In this document: positions 1 through 5,289 of the stretch, in pieces | How the letters are laid out: every line of letters begins with the position of its first letter | Numbering within the stretch: position 1 is the first letter of the stretch | NCBI GenBank assembly: GCA_017514645.1 | Contig: JAFWJP010000237.1 | Coordinates: 1-5,289 of the forward strand | Length of the DNA stretch: 5,289 bases | Origin: Solobacterium sp. | GTDB lineage: Bacteria > Bacillota_I > Bacilli_A > Erysipelotrichales > Erysipelotrichaceae | Reading direction: 5' to 3' | Position numbers and translations under genes: made by a program | Notes under the pieces: generated by a model | Told to the model about the DNA's origin: nothing | Database searches by the model: none | The model's input: the letters and a program-made list of their open reading frames with translations, nothing else

Positions 1-1
1 A

Positions 2-328
2 TTCTTCGTCATGGCAGTCTCGATGATGCTGTACGGATCCTTCCCGACAGTCGGAAAGATGATCCTGTTCTGCCTGCTGCTGGGTGTCTTCGCGATCGGA
101 GCACCGGGTGTCCCGGGCGGAACGGTCATGGCATCCCTTGGACTGATCACAGGTGTCCTGGGCTTTGACGCAACAGGTACCGCACTGATGCTGACAATCT
201 TTGCTCTGCAGGATTCCTTCGGTACAGCATGCAACGTCACAGGTGACGGCGCACTGACACTGTTCCTGACAGGCTACGCAGAGAAGCACGGCATCAAGGA
301 AGCCAACCTCGGCGATATCCTCGGTTAA
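2..328 (+). CDS. Dicarboxylate/amino acid:cation symporter (SLC1/DAACS family), C-terminal fragment
   Basis: This is the last 108 residues of a secondary transporter that moves a small amino acid or dicarboxylate across the cytoplasmic membrane with Na+ or H+. The reading frame is open from base 2, so the gene begins upstream. The ATG at 11 is internal, because family members exceed 400 residues. Visible features are a hydrophobic segment, the HP2 hairpin loop GAPGVPGG (like GVPGAG in the archaeal homologue GltPh), a second hydrophobic stretch, and the TM8 signature QDSFGTACNVTGD. That signature carries the Asp, Thr, Asn and Asp that bind substrate and sodium in the family. The Arg that binds the side-chain carboxylate in glutamate/aspartate carriers is Gly here, and the LQDS lead-in recalls the serine/threonine carrier SstT. 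A neutral substrate is therefore inferred. A terminator follows 30 nt after the stop, so this gene ends its own transcription unit. Confidence 0.88.
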   Translation, partial: FFVMAVSMMLYGSFPTVGKMILFCLLLGVFAIGAPGVPGGTVMASLGLITGVLGFDATGTALMLTIFALQDSFGTACNVTGDGALTLFLTGYAEKHGIKEANLGDILG

Positions 329-357
329 TCAACCGGTTCACTCAAATAATCCCCTTG

Positions 358-393
358 TAAGCCTGGCTGTTTTCAACAGCCGGGCTTATTTAT
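358..393 (+). terminator. Intrinsic terminator after the symporter gene
   Basis: Two 14-nt arms (358-371 and 375-388) pair along their whole length with a single G-T wobble around a TTC loop. The arms are GC-rich in the middle, and the short T-rich run TTATTTAT follows. The site lies 30 nt after the symporter stop and before the next promoter-like sequence, as expected for a rho-independent terminator. The T tract is interrupted by A, so termination may be incomplete. Confidence 0.82.
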
Positions 394-403
394 GTCTTCC
401 GGC

Positions 404-431
404 CTGTATCAGCAGCGTTTTCCGATATAAT
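404..431 (+). promoter_or_regulatory. Possible sigma-A-type promoter for rdgB
   Basis: A perfect -10 hexamer TATAAT lies at 426-431 in a locally AT-rich patch, between the upstream terminator and rdgB. The best -35 candidate at the right distance is CTGTAT at 404-409 (16 nt spacing), which matches TTGACA at only three positions. No TGn extended -10 element is present. Transcription would start near 438, right at the Shine-Dalgarno sequence, giving a leader of only about 17 nt. The -10 is convincing as a string, but the weak -35 and very short leader leave the call uncertain. Confidence 0.45.
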
Positions 432-454
432 AAAATCAGGAAGATATAAACACC

Positions 455-1051
455 ATGGAACTGATCATTGCGACAAACAATCCCGGCAAGGTCCGGGAAT
501 ACCGGGATATCTTCTCTCCGCTGGGCTATGAAGTATTCTCCCAGGGAGAGAAAGGAATTCATCTGGAAGTTGAAGAAACCGGCACAACGTTCGAAGAGAA
601 CGCATATCTGAAAGCCAGGGCAGTCTATGATCTGACCGGTATGCCTGTTGTTTCGGACGACAGCGGTCTTGAAGTCACGGCGCTGAACAATGAACCTGGC
701 ATCTATTCCGCCCGATGGCGCGGGCTGGAAACCGAACATGAACGACGGATGGAGATCCTGCATGAACTGAAGGACAAGGAAGACCGCAGTGCACGGTTCG
801 TCTGCTGCATCTGTTTCATCGATGCAGAAGGAAAAGAACACCTGTTCAAAGGCATCTGGAACGGGACGATTGCATATGAAGAGTGCGGTACGAACGGCTT
901 CGGCTATGATCCGGTGTTCGTCTCAGAAGACGGACACGGAAAAACGACTGCGAGTCTGCCGATCTCCTTCAAGGAAACGTATTCCCACCGGGCGAAAGCG
1001 GTGAAGCTGCTGATGGAGTATCTGGAGAAGAACCATGTGGAACGCCCGTAA
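455..1051 (+). CDS. rdgB: XTP/dITP pyrophosphatase (RdgB/HAM1 family)
   Basis: This cytosolic house-cleaning enzyme hydrolyses dITP, XTP and other deaminated purine triphosphates to the monophosphate and pyrophosphate, keeping them out of DNA and RNA. The 198-residue length is typical of the family. Family motifs appear in order: ATNNPGK (residues 6-12), EETGTTFEENA (40-50, with the metal-binding Glu), SDDSGLEV (67-74, with the catalytic Asp pair), GIYSARW (82-88), NGFGYDPVF (147-155) and YSHRAKA (176-182). No key residue is missing. The start is supported by AGGAAG at 438-443, 11 nt upstream, and by the N-terminal beta strand running directly into the nucleotide-binding motif. It is the first gene after a terminator and overlaps the next gene by 17 nt, so it probably leads a three-gene operon. 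Confidence 0.96.
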   Translation: MELIIATNNPGKVREYRDIFSPLGYEVFSQGEKGIHLEVEETGTTFEENAYLKARAVYDLTGMPVVSDDSGLEVTALNNEPGIYSARWRGLETEHERRMEILHELKDKEDRSARFVCCICFIDAEGKEHLFKGIWNGTIAYEECGTNGFGYDPVFVSEDGHGKTTASLPISFKETYSHRAKAVKLLMEYLEKNHVERP

Positions 1052-1853
1052 CGGAAGTGTACCGGTCGGCCTTACAGAGATGCACTATGCAGCGTTCGGA
1101 ACCGGGAAGAAGATCCTGATCGCTCTTCCGGGTCTTTCGGACGGATTGCGCACGGTGAAGGGAATGGCGCAGGTTCTGGCACTGCCGTACCGGCACTATC
1201 TGAAGGACTGGACGGTATATATGTTCAGCCGGAAGAATGACATGCCGGACGGATATACGATCCGGCAGATGGCTGATGATCAAGCAGAAGTGCTGGAGAA
1301 ACTCGGCATTTCTCACTGCAGTGTCCTAGGTGTATCCCAGGGAGGCATGATCGCGCAGTATCTGGCAGCCGATCATCCGGAAGCGGTTGAACAGCTGGTC
1401 CTGGCTGTGACAGCACCGTATACCAATGACATGGTCAGGGAGAATGTTGAACGATGGCTGACCATCACAGAGAAGAATGATCACAAGGCTTTGATGATCG
1501 ATACAGCCGAGCATTACTATACAGAACCGTATCTCAGAAAATACCGGATGATGTATCCGGTGCTGGGAATGATCGGAAAACCGGAGACCTATGACCGTTT
1601 CCGTATCAATGCACAGGCGATCCTGTCGTTTGACGCACGTAATGATCTTTCAGGAATCACCTGCCCGGTGTATATCATCGCCGGCAGACAGGACAGGATC
1701 GTTGGTGTGAAGGCGTCGGAAGTACTGCATGAAATGATCCCGCAGAGCGAGTGTTATATCTACGATCACTGCGGACATGCCCCGAATGAAGAAGACAAAC
1801 AATTCTATGACAGGATATTCACCTGGCTGAACAGGAAGAAGGAGAGCGTATGA
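1035..1853 (+). CDS. Alpha/beta hydrolase, substrate unknown
   Basis: This is a 272-residue alpha/beta-hydrolase-fold protein, with no signal peptide and so probably cytosolic. The nucleophile elbow is GVSQGG with Ser101. The likely acid is Asp220 in AGRQDRIVG after a late core strand, and the catalytic His is His248 in YDHCGHAP. Residues of roughly 128-190 form a helical cap rich in Tyr and Met. The loop after the first core strand reads ALPGLSDG (30-37), with Pro where many relatives have the HG oxyanion His. The usual DxRGxGxS stretch is replaced by FSRKNDMPDGYT (64-75), which suggests a distinct subfamily rather than a classical esterase or haloperoxidase. The start at 1035 has GGAG at 1024-1027, and the N-terminus aligns with the usual first strand. 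It overlaps rdgB by 17 nt and the next gene by 4 nt. The catalytic triad is clear, but the substrate cannot be assigned. Confidence 0.9.
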   Translation: MWNARNGSVPVGLTEMHYAAFGTGKKILIALPGLSDGLRTVKGMAQVLALPYRHYLKDWTVYMFSRKNDMPDGYTIRQMADDQAEVLEKLGISHCSVLGVSQGGMIAQYLAADHPEAVEQLVLAVTAPYTNDMVRENVERWLTITEKNDHKALMIDTAEHYYTEPYLRKYRMMYPVLGMIGKPETYDRFRINAQAILSFDARNDLSGITCPVYIIAGRQDRIVGVKASEVLHEMIPQSECYIYDHCGHAPNEEDKQFYDRIFTWLNRKKESV

Positions 1854-3028
1854 ACAAAGTCAGGACGGCAGTCATCGGCTGCGGCATGATCTCAAACATC
1901 TACATCCGCAATCTTAAGGAACTGTTTTCCATCATCGACCTGACCGCACTCAGTGATATCAACCTGACGAGTGCCCAGGAAAAAGCGCAGTATTTCGGCA
2001 TAGAAAAGGTGATGACCCCGGCAGAGATTGCTGAAGACAAGGAGATCGAACTGGTTGTGAACCTGACCCCGGCACCTGCGCATTTCAAGGTCATCCGGAC
2101 AATGCTCAATGCCGGAAAGCATGTATATACCGAGAAGATGTTCACGACCGATCTCAATCAGTCACGGGAACTGGTGAAACTGGCAGAGGAGAAGCACCGG
2201 ATGATCGCTGCTGCGCCGGATACGGTTCTCGGTGCGGGTGTGCAGAGTGCGAAATACTACCTGGATTCCGGTCTGATCGGGGATGTGACCGGGGGATTTG
2301 TCAGTATCACCCGCAACCAGAACCTGAATTCGGAACTGTACCGGTTTCTGCAGAAGGAGGGTGGGGCGATTCCCTATGATGTCGGGGTCTACTACATCGG
2401 GGCACTGATCACGCTGCTTGGTCCGGTAAAGACGGTCTGCGGATATGCGGCACCGGCTCTCTACCACGAAAAAGAACTCCTGTATTCCGAAAACAATCCG
2501 GAAAACTGGACGATACCCGGCAATAACGTCATTGCGGCTGCGCTGGAATTCGAAAGCGGGGCGCTTGTCACAGTGCATTTCAACGGGAATACTGCAGGTT
2601 CATCGCACCATGCGTTTGAACTGTACGGCACCCGCGGACGGATGGAAGTCGGTGATCCGAACACCTTCAACGGTACAGTAAAGGTCACACTTCCGGAATC
2701 GGAGACTGTGACACTGCCGTTCACGCATGGATTCAACGGAATGAACCTGCTGGAGAAGAAGGAATGGTTCGATGATTACGGACACCGGGGTGTCGGAGCG
2801 GCGGAACTGGCTTACGCCATACGGATGAAGCGTCCGAACCGTCTGAGCAAGGAATACGGACTGCACTGTCAGGAAGTGCTGCAGGGAATCGATGAAGCTG
2901 CCCGTACAGGAACTGTATACAAACTGAAATCATCCTGTACGGTCGTTCCGCTGAAACCGGGGTATTATTCAACGTTGTTTGAGGGTACTGTCCGCGGGGA
3001 TGCGGAAAGATCACTGATCGAAGCATGA
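1850..3028 (+). CDS. Gfo/Idh/MocA-family NAD(P)-dependent oxidoreductase
   Basis: This 392-residue cytosolic dehydrogenase belongs to the family acting on sugars, inositols and related polyols. The N-terminal Rossmann domain starts with VIGCGMIS (residues 8-15), followed by a strand ending in ALSD (33-36) where the adenosine ribose is bound. LVVNLTPAPAH (68-78) is the usual cofactor-contact segment. The conserved EKP motif reads EKM (95-97): the catalytic Lys96 is kept but Pro is Met. The second half holds GGAIPYDVGVYYIGAL (171-186), where the usual catalytic His of DxGxH is Tyr181, as in glucose-fructose oxidoreductase and dihydrodiol dehydrogenase relatives. It starts within the hydrolase stop (ATGA), with AAGGAG at 1839-1844, so translation is probably coupled. 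A hairpin terminator follows 9 nt after the stop. The family is clear; substrate and cofactor preference are not. Confidence 0.92.
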   Translation: MNKVRTAVIGCGMISNIYIRNLKELFSIIDLTALSDINLTSAQEKAQYFGIEKVMTPAEIAEDKEIELVVNLTPAPAHFKVIRTMLNAGKHVYTEKMFTTDLNQSRELVKLAEEKHRMIAAAPDTVLGAGVQSAKYYLDSGLIGDVTGGFVSITRNQNLNSELYRFLQKEGGAIPYDVGVYYIGALITLLGPVKTVCGYAAPALYHEKELLYSENNPENWTIPGNNVIAAALEFESGALVTVHFNGNTAGSSHHAFELYGTRGRMEVGDPNTFNGTVKVTLPESETVTLPFTHGFNGMNLLEKKEWFDDYGHRGVGAAELAYAIRMKRPNRLSKEYGLHCQEVLQGIDEAARTGTVYKLKSSCTVVPLKPGYYSTLFEGTVRGDAERSLIEA

Positions 3029-3037
3029 TGGAAATAC

Positions 3038-3069
3038 CCTGCAGTCTCCGGACTGCAGGCGTGTTTTCT
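3038..3069 (+). terminator. Intrinsic terminator or attenuator after the oxidoreductase gene
   Basis: A perfect 9-bp stem (3038-3046 with 3051-3059) closes a TCCG tetraloop and is followed by CGTGTTTTCT. The T run starts a few bases after the stem and is short, so it may be a leaky terminator that also lets some transcripts into the small gene and sbcDC. Its place, 9 nt after one stop and about 40 nt before the next start, fits the end of the rdgB unit. Confidence 0.65.
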
Positions 3070-3095
3070 GCCGTGCGGATGAAGCAGAATCAAAC

Positions 3096-3101
3096 AGGAG
3101 G
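3096..3101 (+). promoter_or_regulatory. Strong ribosome binding site that sets the start of the small gene
   Basis: A full AGGAGG lies 7 nt before the ATG at 3109. The same frame is open upstream to an ATG at 3025, but that start has no Shine-Dalgarno sequence, overlaps the oxidoreductase stop, and would translate through the terminator hairpin. The ATG at 3109 is therefore the real start. Confidence 0.85.
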
Positions 3102-3108
3102 AACAAAG

Positions 3109-3276
3109 ATGTATCAGGAGACATATGATATCGAAGAACTGAGGGCACAGCTGCGTGACTACTATGGTACGGCCATGATGTCCGGCTTTCCCGCAGCCGT
3201 GATCGATCTGGGAAAGATCGAACGCATGGATGACGAAGAGATCGTCGAGGAAGCGAAGAAAGCGGGAATCATCTGA
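3109..3276 (+). CDS. Small acidic conserved-looking protein, function unknown
   Basis: I do not recognise a named family. The product is 55 residues and strongly acidic (about 13 Asp/Glu against 6 Lys/Arg), with no Cys, His or Trp. Two likely helices, residues 7-18 (DIEELRAQLRDY) and 41-52 (DDEEIVEEAKKA), flank a less polar centre with the distinctive stretch DYYGTAMMSGFPAAVIDL (17-34). It has no signal peptide, and the centre is too short and broken by Gly/Pro to be a membrane span, so it is probably a small soluble helical protein. A perfect AGGAGG precedes it, and only 12 nt separate it from sbcD, so it is very likely co-transcribed with sbcDC. No clear promoter is visible in the 30-odd bases before it. 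It could be a partner of the nuclease or just a neighbour. Confidence 0.82.
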   Translation: MYQETYDIEELRAQLRDYYGTAMMSGFPAAVIDLGKIERMDDEEIVEEAKKAGII

Positions 3277-3288
3277 CAGGAGGCGTGA

Positions 3289-4428
3289 ATGAAACTGATC
3301 CATTTATCGGATCTTCATCTGGGAAAGCGGGTGGACCGTTTTTCCATGATCGAAGACCAGAAATATATACTGAACCGGATCCTGAATATCATCGATGATG
3401 AAGCACCGGATGCGGTCATCATTGCCGGGGATGTCTATGACAAATCCGTTCCGTCGGCAGAGGCTGTGGAACTCTTTGATGATTTTCTGTACCGTCTGGC
3501 AAAAAGGAAGTCACAGGTGTTCATCATCAGCGGAAACCATGACTCACCGGAACGTCTGGCGTTCGGAAACCGTCTGATTGACGCGAGCGGGATCCACCTG
3601 TCCCCGGTCTATGACGGTACGGTGAAGTGTGCGTCTCTTGCGGATGGGTACGGAACGGTGGACATATGGATGCTGCCGTTCATTAAACCGGTGCATGTCC
3701 GGCATTATTATCCGGAAGAAGAGATCAGCACCTATACGGATGCCCTGCGGACGGCCATTGCGCATATGCCGCTTGAGAGGACGCACAGAAACGTTCTCAT
3801 CACTCATCAGTTCGTGACAGGGGCAGAGCGTTCGGAATCGGAAGAACTGTCCGTGGGCGGCTCGGACAATGTGGACGCCTCTGTATTCGCGGATTTTGAC
3901 TACGTTGCACTCGGGCATATCCATGGGCCGCAGAACATCGGCACAGAACGGATCCGTTACTGTGGTTCTCCTTTGAAATACTCCTTTTCGGAAGCGAAGC
4001 ATATCAAATCCGTTACGGTCGCTGAACTGAAGGAACCAGGTTCGCTGTCCGTAAGAACGGTGCCGCTGGTACCTATGCGTGATATGGTCGAACTGCGGGG
4101 ATCCTATGAAGACGTAACCGCGAAAGTGTTCTATGACGGAACATCCCTGCAGGAAGACTATGTGCATATTACTCTGACGGATGAGGAAGATATCCCCGAT
4201 GCTGTGACCAGACTGCGCGTGATCTACCACAATCTGATGAAGCTTTCCTATGATAACCGGAGAACGCGGAATCAGGTGTTTGCGGAGGGAACAGCAGACG
4301 TGGACAACAAGACACCGCTGGAGCTGTTTGCGGCGCTGTACGAGCTTCAGAACGGATCAGAAATGAGCGAGGAACAGGTACAGTACCTGAAGACAACGAT
4401 GGAAGCCATCTGGGAGGAAACGGAATGA
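3289..4428 (+). CDS. sbcD: Nuclease SbcCD subunit D (Mre11-like exonuclease)
   Basis: This is the metal-dependent phosphoesterase subunit of SbcCD, which cleaves hairpins and palindrome-derived structures and degrades blocked double-strand ends in the cytosol. The 379-residue length is normal. The calcineurin-like phosphoesterase motifs are all present: DLHLG (Asp8, His10), GDVYD (Asp48), GNHDSPER (Asn83, His84, Asp85), THQF (His173) and GHIHG (His210, His212). GSPLKYSFSE (226-235), characteristic of SbcD, follows. Residues after about 240 form the capping domain, and the helical tail (about 340-379) would contact the SbcC coiled-coil base. The start is set by AGGAGG at 3278-3283. It follows the small gene by 12 nt and shares ATGA with sbcC, so the two subunits are probably made in a coupled way. 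No SOS-type operator is seen near it. Confidence 0.97.
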   Translation: MKLIHLSDLHLGKRVDRFSMIEDQKYILNRILNIIDDEAPDAVIIAGDVYDKSVPSAEAVELFDDFLYRLAKRKSQVFIISGNHDSPERLAFGNRLIDASGIHLSPVYDGTVKCASLADGYGTVDIWMLPFIKPVHVRHYYPEEEISTYTDALRTAIAHMPLERTHRNVLITHQFVTGAERSESEELSVGGSDNVDASVFADFDYVALGHIHGPQNIGTERIRYCGSPLKYSFSEAKHIKSVTVAELKEPGSLSVRTVPLVPMRDMVELRGSYEDVTAKVFYDGTSLQEDYVHITLTDEEDIPDAVTRLRVIYHNLMKLSYDNRRTRNQVFAEGTADVDNKTPLELFAALYELQNGSEMSEEQVQYLKTTMEAIWEETE

Positions 4429-5289
4429 GACCGGTGAAACTGACAATGTCGGCGTTCGGACCGTATGCAGGAAGAACGGAACTGGATCTGGATCAGCTCG
4501 GTGACAGCGGACTGTATCTGATCACAGGAGATACCGGAGCCGGGAAAACGACGATCTTTGATGCGATCATCTTTGCCCTGTACGGGGAAGCGAGCGGAAC
4601 GAACCGCACAGCGGACATGTTCCGTTCGAAATACGCGGATGAGGATACACCGACAGAGGTGGAACTGACATTCCTGTATGCCGGCGAGCAGTACCGGATC
4701 GTACGCAATCCCTCTTATGAAAGGAAGAAGACCCGGGGCAGCGGAAAAACAAAGGAGAATGCCGGAGCGACCCTGTATTATCCCGACGGCCGGATCGTTT
4801 CCAAGCAGAAGGAAGTCAATCAGGCCGTGGAAGAGATCATCGGCCTGAACCGGGATCAGTTTTCCCAGATTGCGATGATCGCCCAGGGAGACTTCCTGAA
4901 ACTGCTGACAGCGGGCACGGACGTCCGCAAGGGAATCCTGCAGAAACTGTTCCATACCCAGGCCTACTGGGAACTCCAGGAAAAACTGAAGCGGGATACC
5001 GGTGAACTGATCCGGCAGAATGAAGCTGCGGATGCGAGTCTGCGGCAGTACATCAGCGGAATCGATTGCAGCGAAGATGATGAACAGGCACTGAACGTTG
5101 AAAAGGCGAAGGACGGGGTGCTTCCGATGCCGGAAATGCTGGAGCTGCTGCAGAAGCTGATTGACGGTGATGCGGAACGGTACGGGAAACTGTCAGAGAC
5201 CGTTGCGGATACAGAAAAGAAAATCGAAGAGATTACAAAGCGTCTGGCAAAGGCAGAAGAACAGGCGAAGGCGGAACGCTCCCTGAAGG
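4425..5289 (+). CDS. sbcC: Nuclease SbcCD subunit C (Rad50-like ATPase), N-terminal part
   Basis: This is the SMC-like ATPase subunit that clamps DNA and feeds it to SbcD. The frame is open from 4425 to the window end, giving 288 residues of a protein that normally exceeds 1000; the zinc hook, second coiled coil, ABC signature and Walker B lie outside. The N-terminus MRPVKLTMSAFGPYAG is typical. Walker A is GDTGAGKTT (residues 35-43, Lys41). RTADMFRSKYA (61-71) follows, then DQFSQIAMIAQGDFLKLL (144-161), which contains the Q-loop Gln154. From about residue 175 the sequence becomes charged and heptad-like (for example DTEKKIEEITKRLAKAEEQ, 262-280), the start of the long coiled coil. The ATG overlaps the sbcD stop (ATGA) and has GGAGG at 4413-4417, 7 nt upstream. 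The family and the order after sbcD are canonical. Confidence 0.96.
   Translation, partial: MRPVKLTMSAFGPYAGRTELDLDQLGDSGLYLITGDTGAGKTTIFDAIIFALYGEASGTNRTADMFRSKYADEDTPTEVELTFLYAGEQYRIVRNPSYERKKTRGSGKTKENAGATLYYPDGRIVSKQKEVNQAVEEIIGLNRDQFSQIAMIAQGDFLKLLTAGTDVRKGILQKLFHTQAYWELQEKLKRDTGELIRQNEAADASLRQYISGIDCSEDDEQALNVEKAKDGVLPMPEMLELLQKLIDGDAERYGKLSETVADTEKKIEEITKRLAKAEEQAKAERSLK

Noticed and set aside
11..13. ATG at 11 as the symporter start
   Set aside because: The frame is open to the window edge, and the family needs several hundred residues before the HP2/TM8 region seen here.
331..338. Palindrome AACCGGTT after the symporter stop
   Set aside because: An isolated 8-bp palindrome with no second copy or nearby operator context; chance is the simplest reading.
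386..841. 151-codon minus-strand open frame over rdgB
   Set aside because: It starts inside rdgB and ends in the terminator region. The plus-strand frame carries the full RdgB motif set, and this one has no family features.
3025..3108. N-terminal extension of the small protein from the ATG at 3025
   Set aside because: It has no ribosome binding site and would read through the hairpin. The ATG at 3109 has a perfect AGGAGG at ideal spacing.
3029..3108. LexA/SOS operator upstream of the sbcDC unit
   Set aside because: I looked for GAAC-N4-GTTC type dyads here and before rdgB and found none.
3544..4230. 228-codon open frame on the minus strand inside sbcD
   Set aside because: It lies wholly antisense to a gene with all SbcD motifs. 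Its translation is rich in Arg, His and Cys without recognisable domains, as expected for a codon-bias shadow.
4347..4955. 202-codon minus-strand open frame across the sbcD-sbcC junction
   Set aside because: It is antisense to the SbcD C-terminus and the SbcC Walker A and Q-loop regions, with no recognisable domain. A shadow frame.

Overview
This 5.3 kb window is a compact, fully plus-strand stretch of bacterial chromosome. Purine-rich AGGAGG-type ribosome binding sites, start/stop overlaps between genes, moderate GC and the gene content all suggest a member of the Bacillota (Firmicutes). A moderately GC-rich gut-type lineage is plausible, but the sequence alone does not fix a genus. I see no mobile elements, CRISPR repeats, tRNA or rRNA genes.

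Layout. (1) Bases 2-328 are the C-terminal end of a dicarboxylate/amino acid:cation symporter (SLC1/DAACS family), closed by a strong hairpin terminator at 358-393. (2) After a possible promoter with a perfect TATAAT at 426-431 comes a tightly packed three-gene unit. It holds an RdgB/HAM1-type XTP/dITP pyrophosphatase (455-1051), an alpha/beta hydrolase that overlaps it by 17 nt (1035-1853), and a Gfo/Idh/MocA-family NAD(P)-dependent oxidoreductase that overlaps the hydrolase by ATGA (1850-3028). A second hairpin, with a 9-bp perfect stem, follows at 3038-3069. (3) A second packed unit then starts with a 55-residue acidic protein of unknown function (3109-3276, strong AGGAGG). It is followed after 12 nt by sbcD (3289-4428) and, through an ATGA overlap, by sbcC (4425 to beyond the window end).

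How the genes fit together. SbcC and SbcD form the Mre11/Rad50-like nuclease that opens DNA hairpins and processes blocked ends. RdgB removes deaminated purine nucleotides such as dITP and XTP before they enter DNA. The window is therefore bracketed by genome-maintenance functions, with two metabolic enzymes of unknown substrate between them. The hydrolase and oxidoreductase are translationally linked to rdgB, but nothing in the sequence shows a shared pathway.

Most of the window is ordinary conserved housekeeping DNA. The points most worth a second look are the small 55-residue gene at the head of the sbcDC unit, the substrate-site Arg-to-Gly change in the symporter, and the Tyr in place of the usual catalytic His in the oxidoreductase. 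I see no convincing undescribed multi-gene system here.
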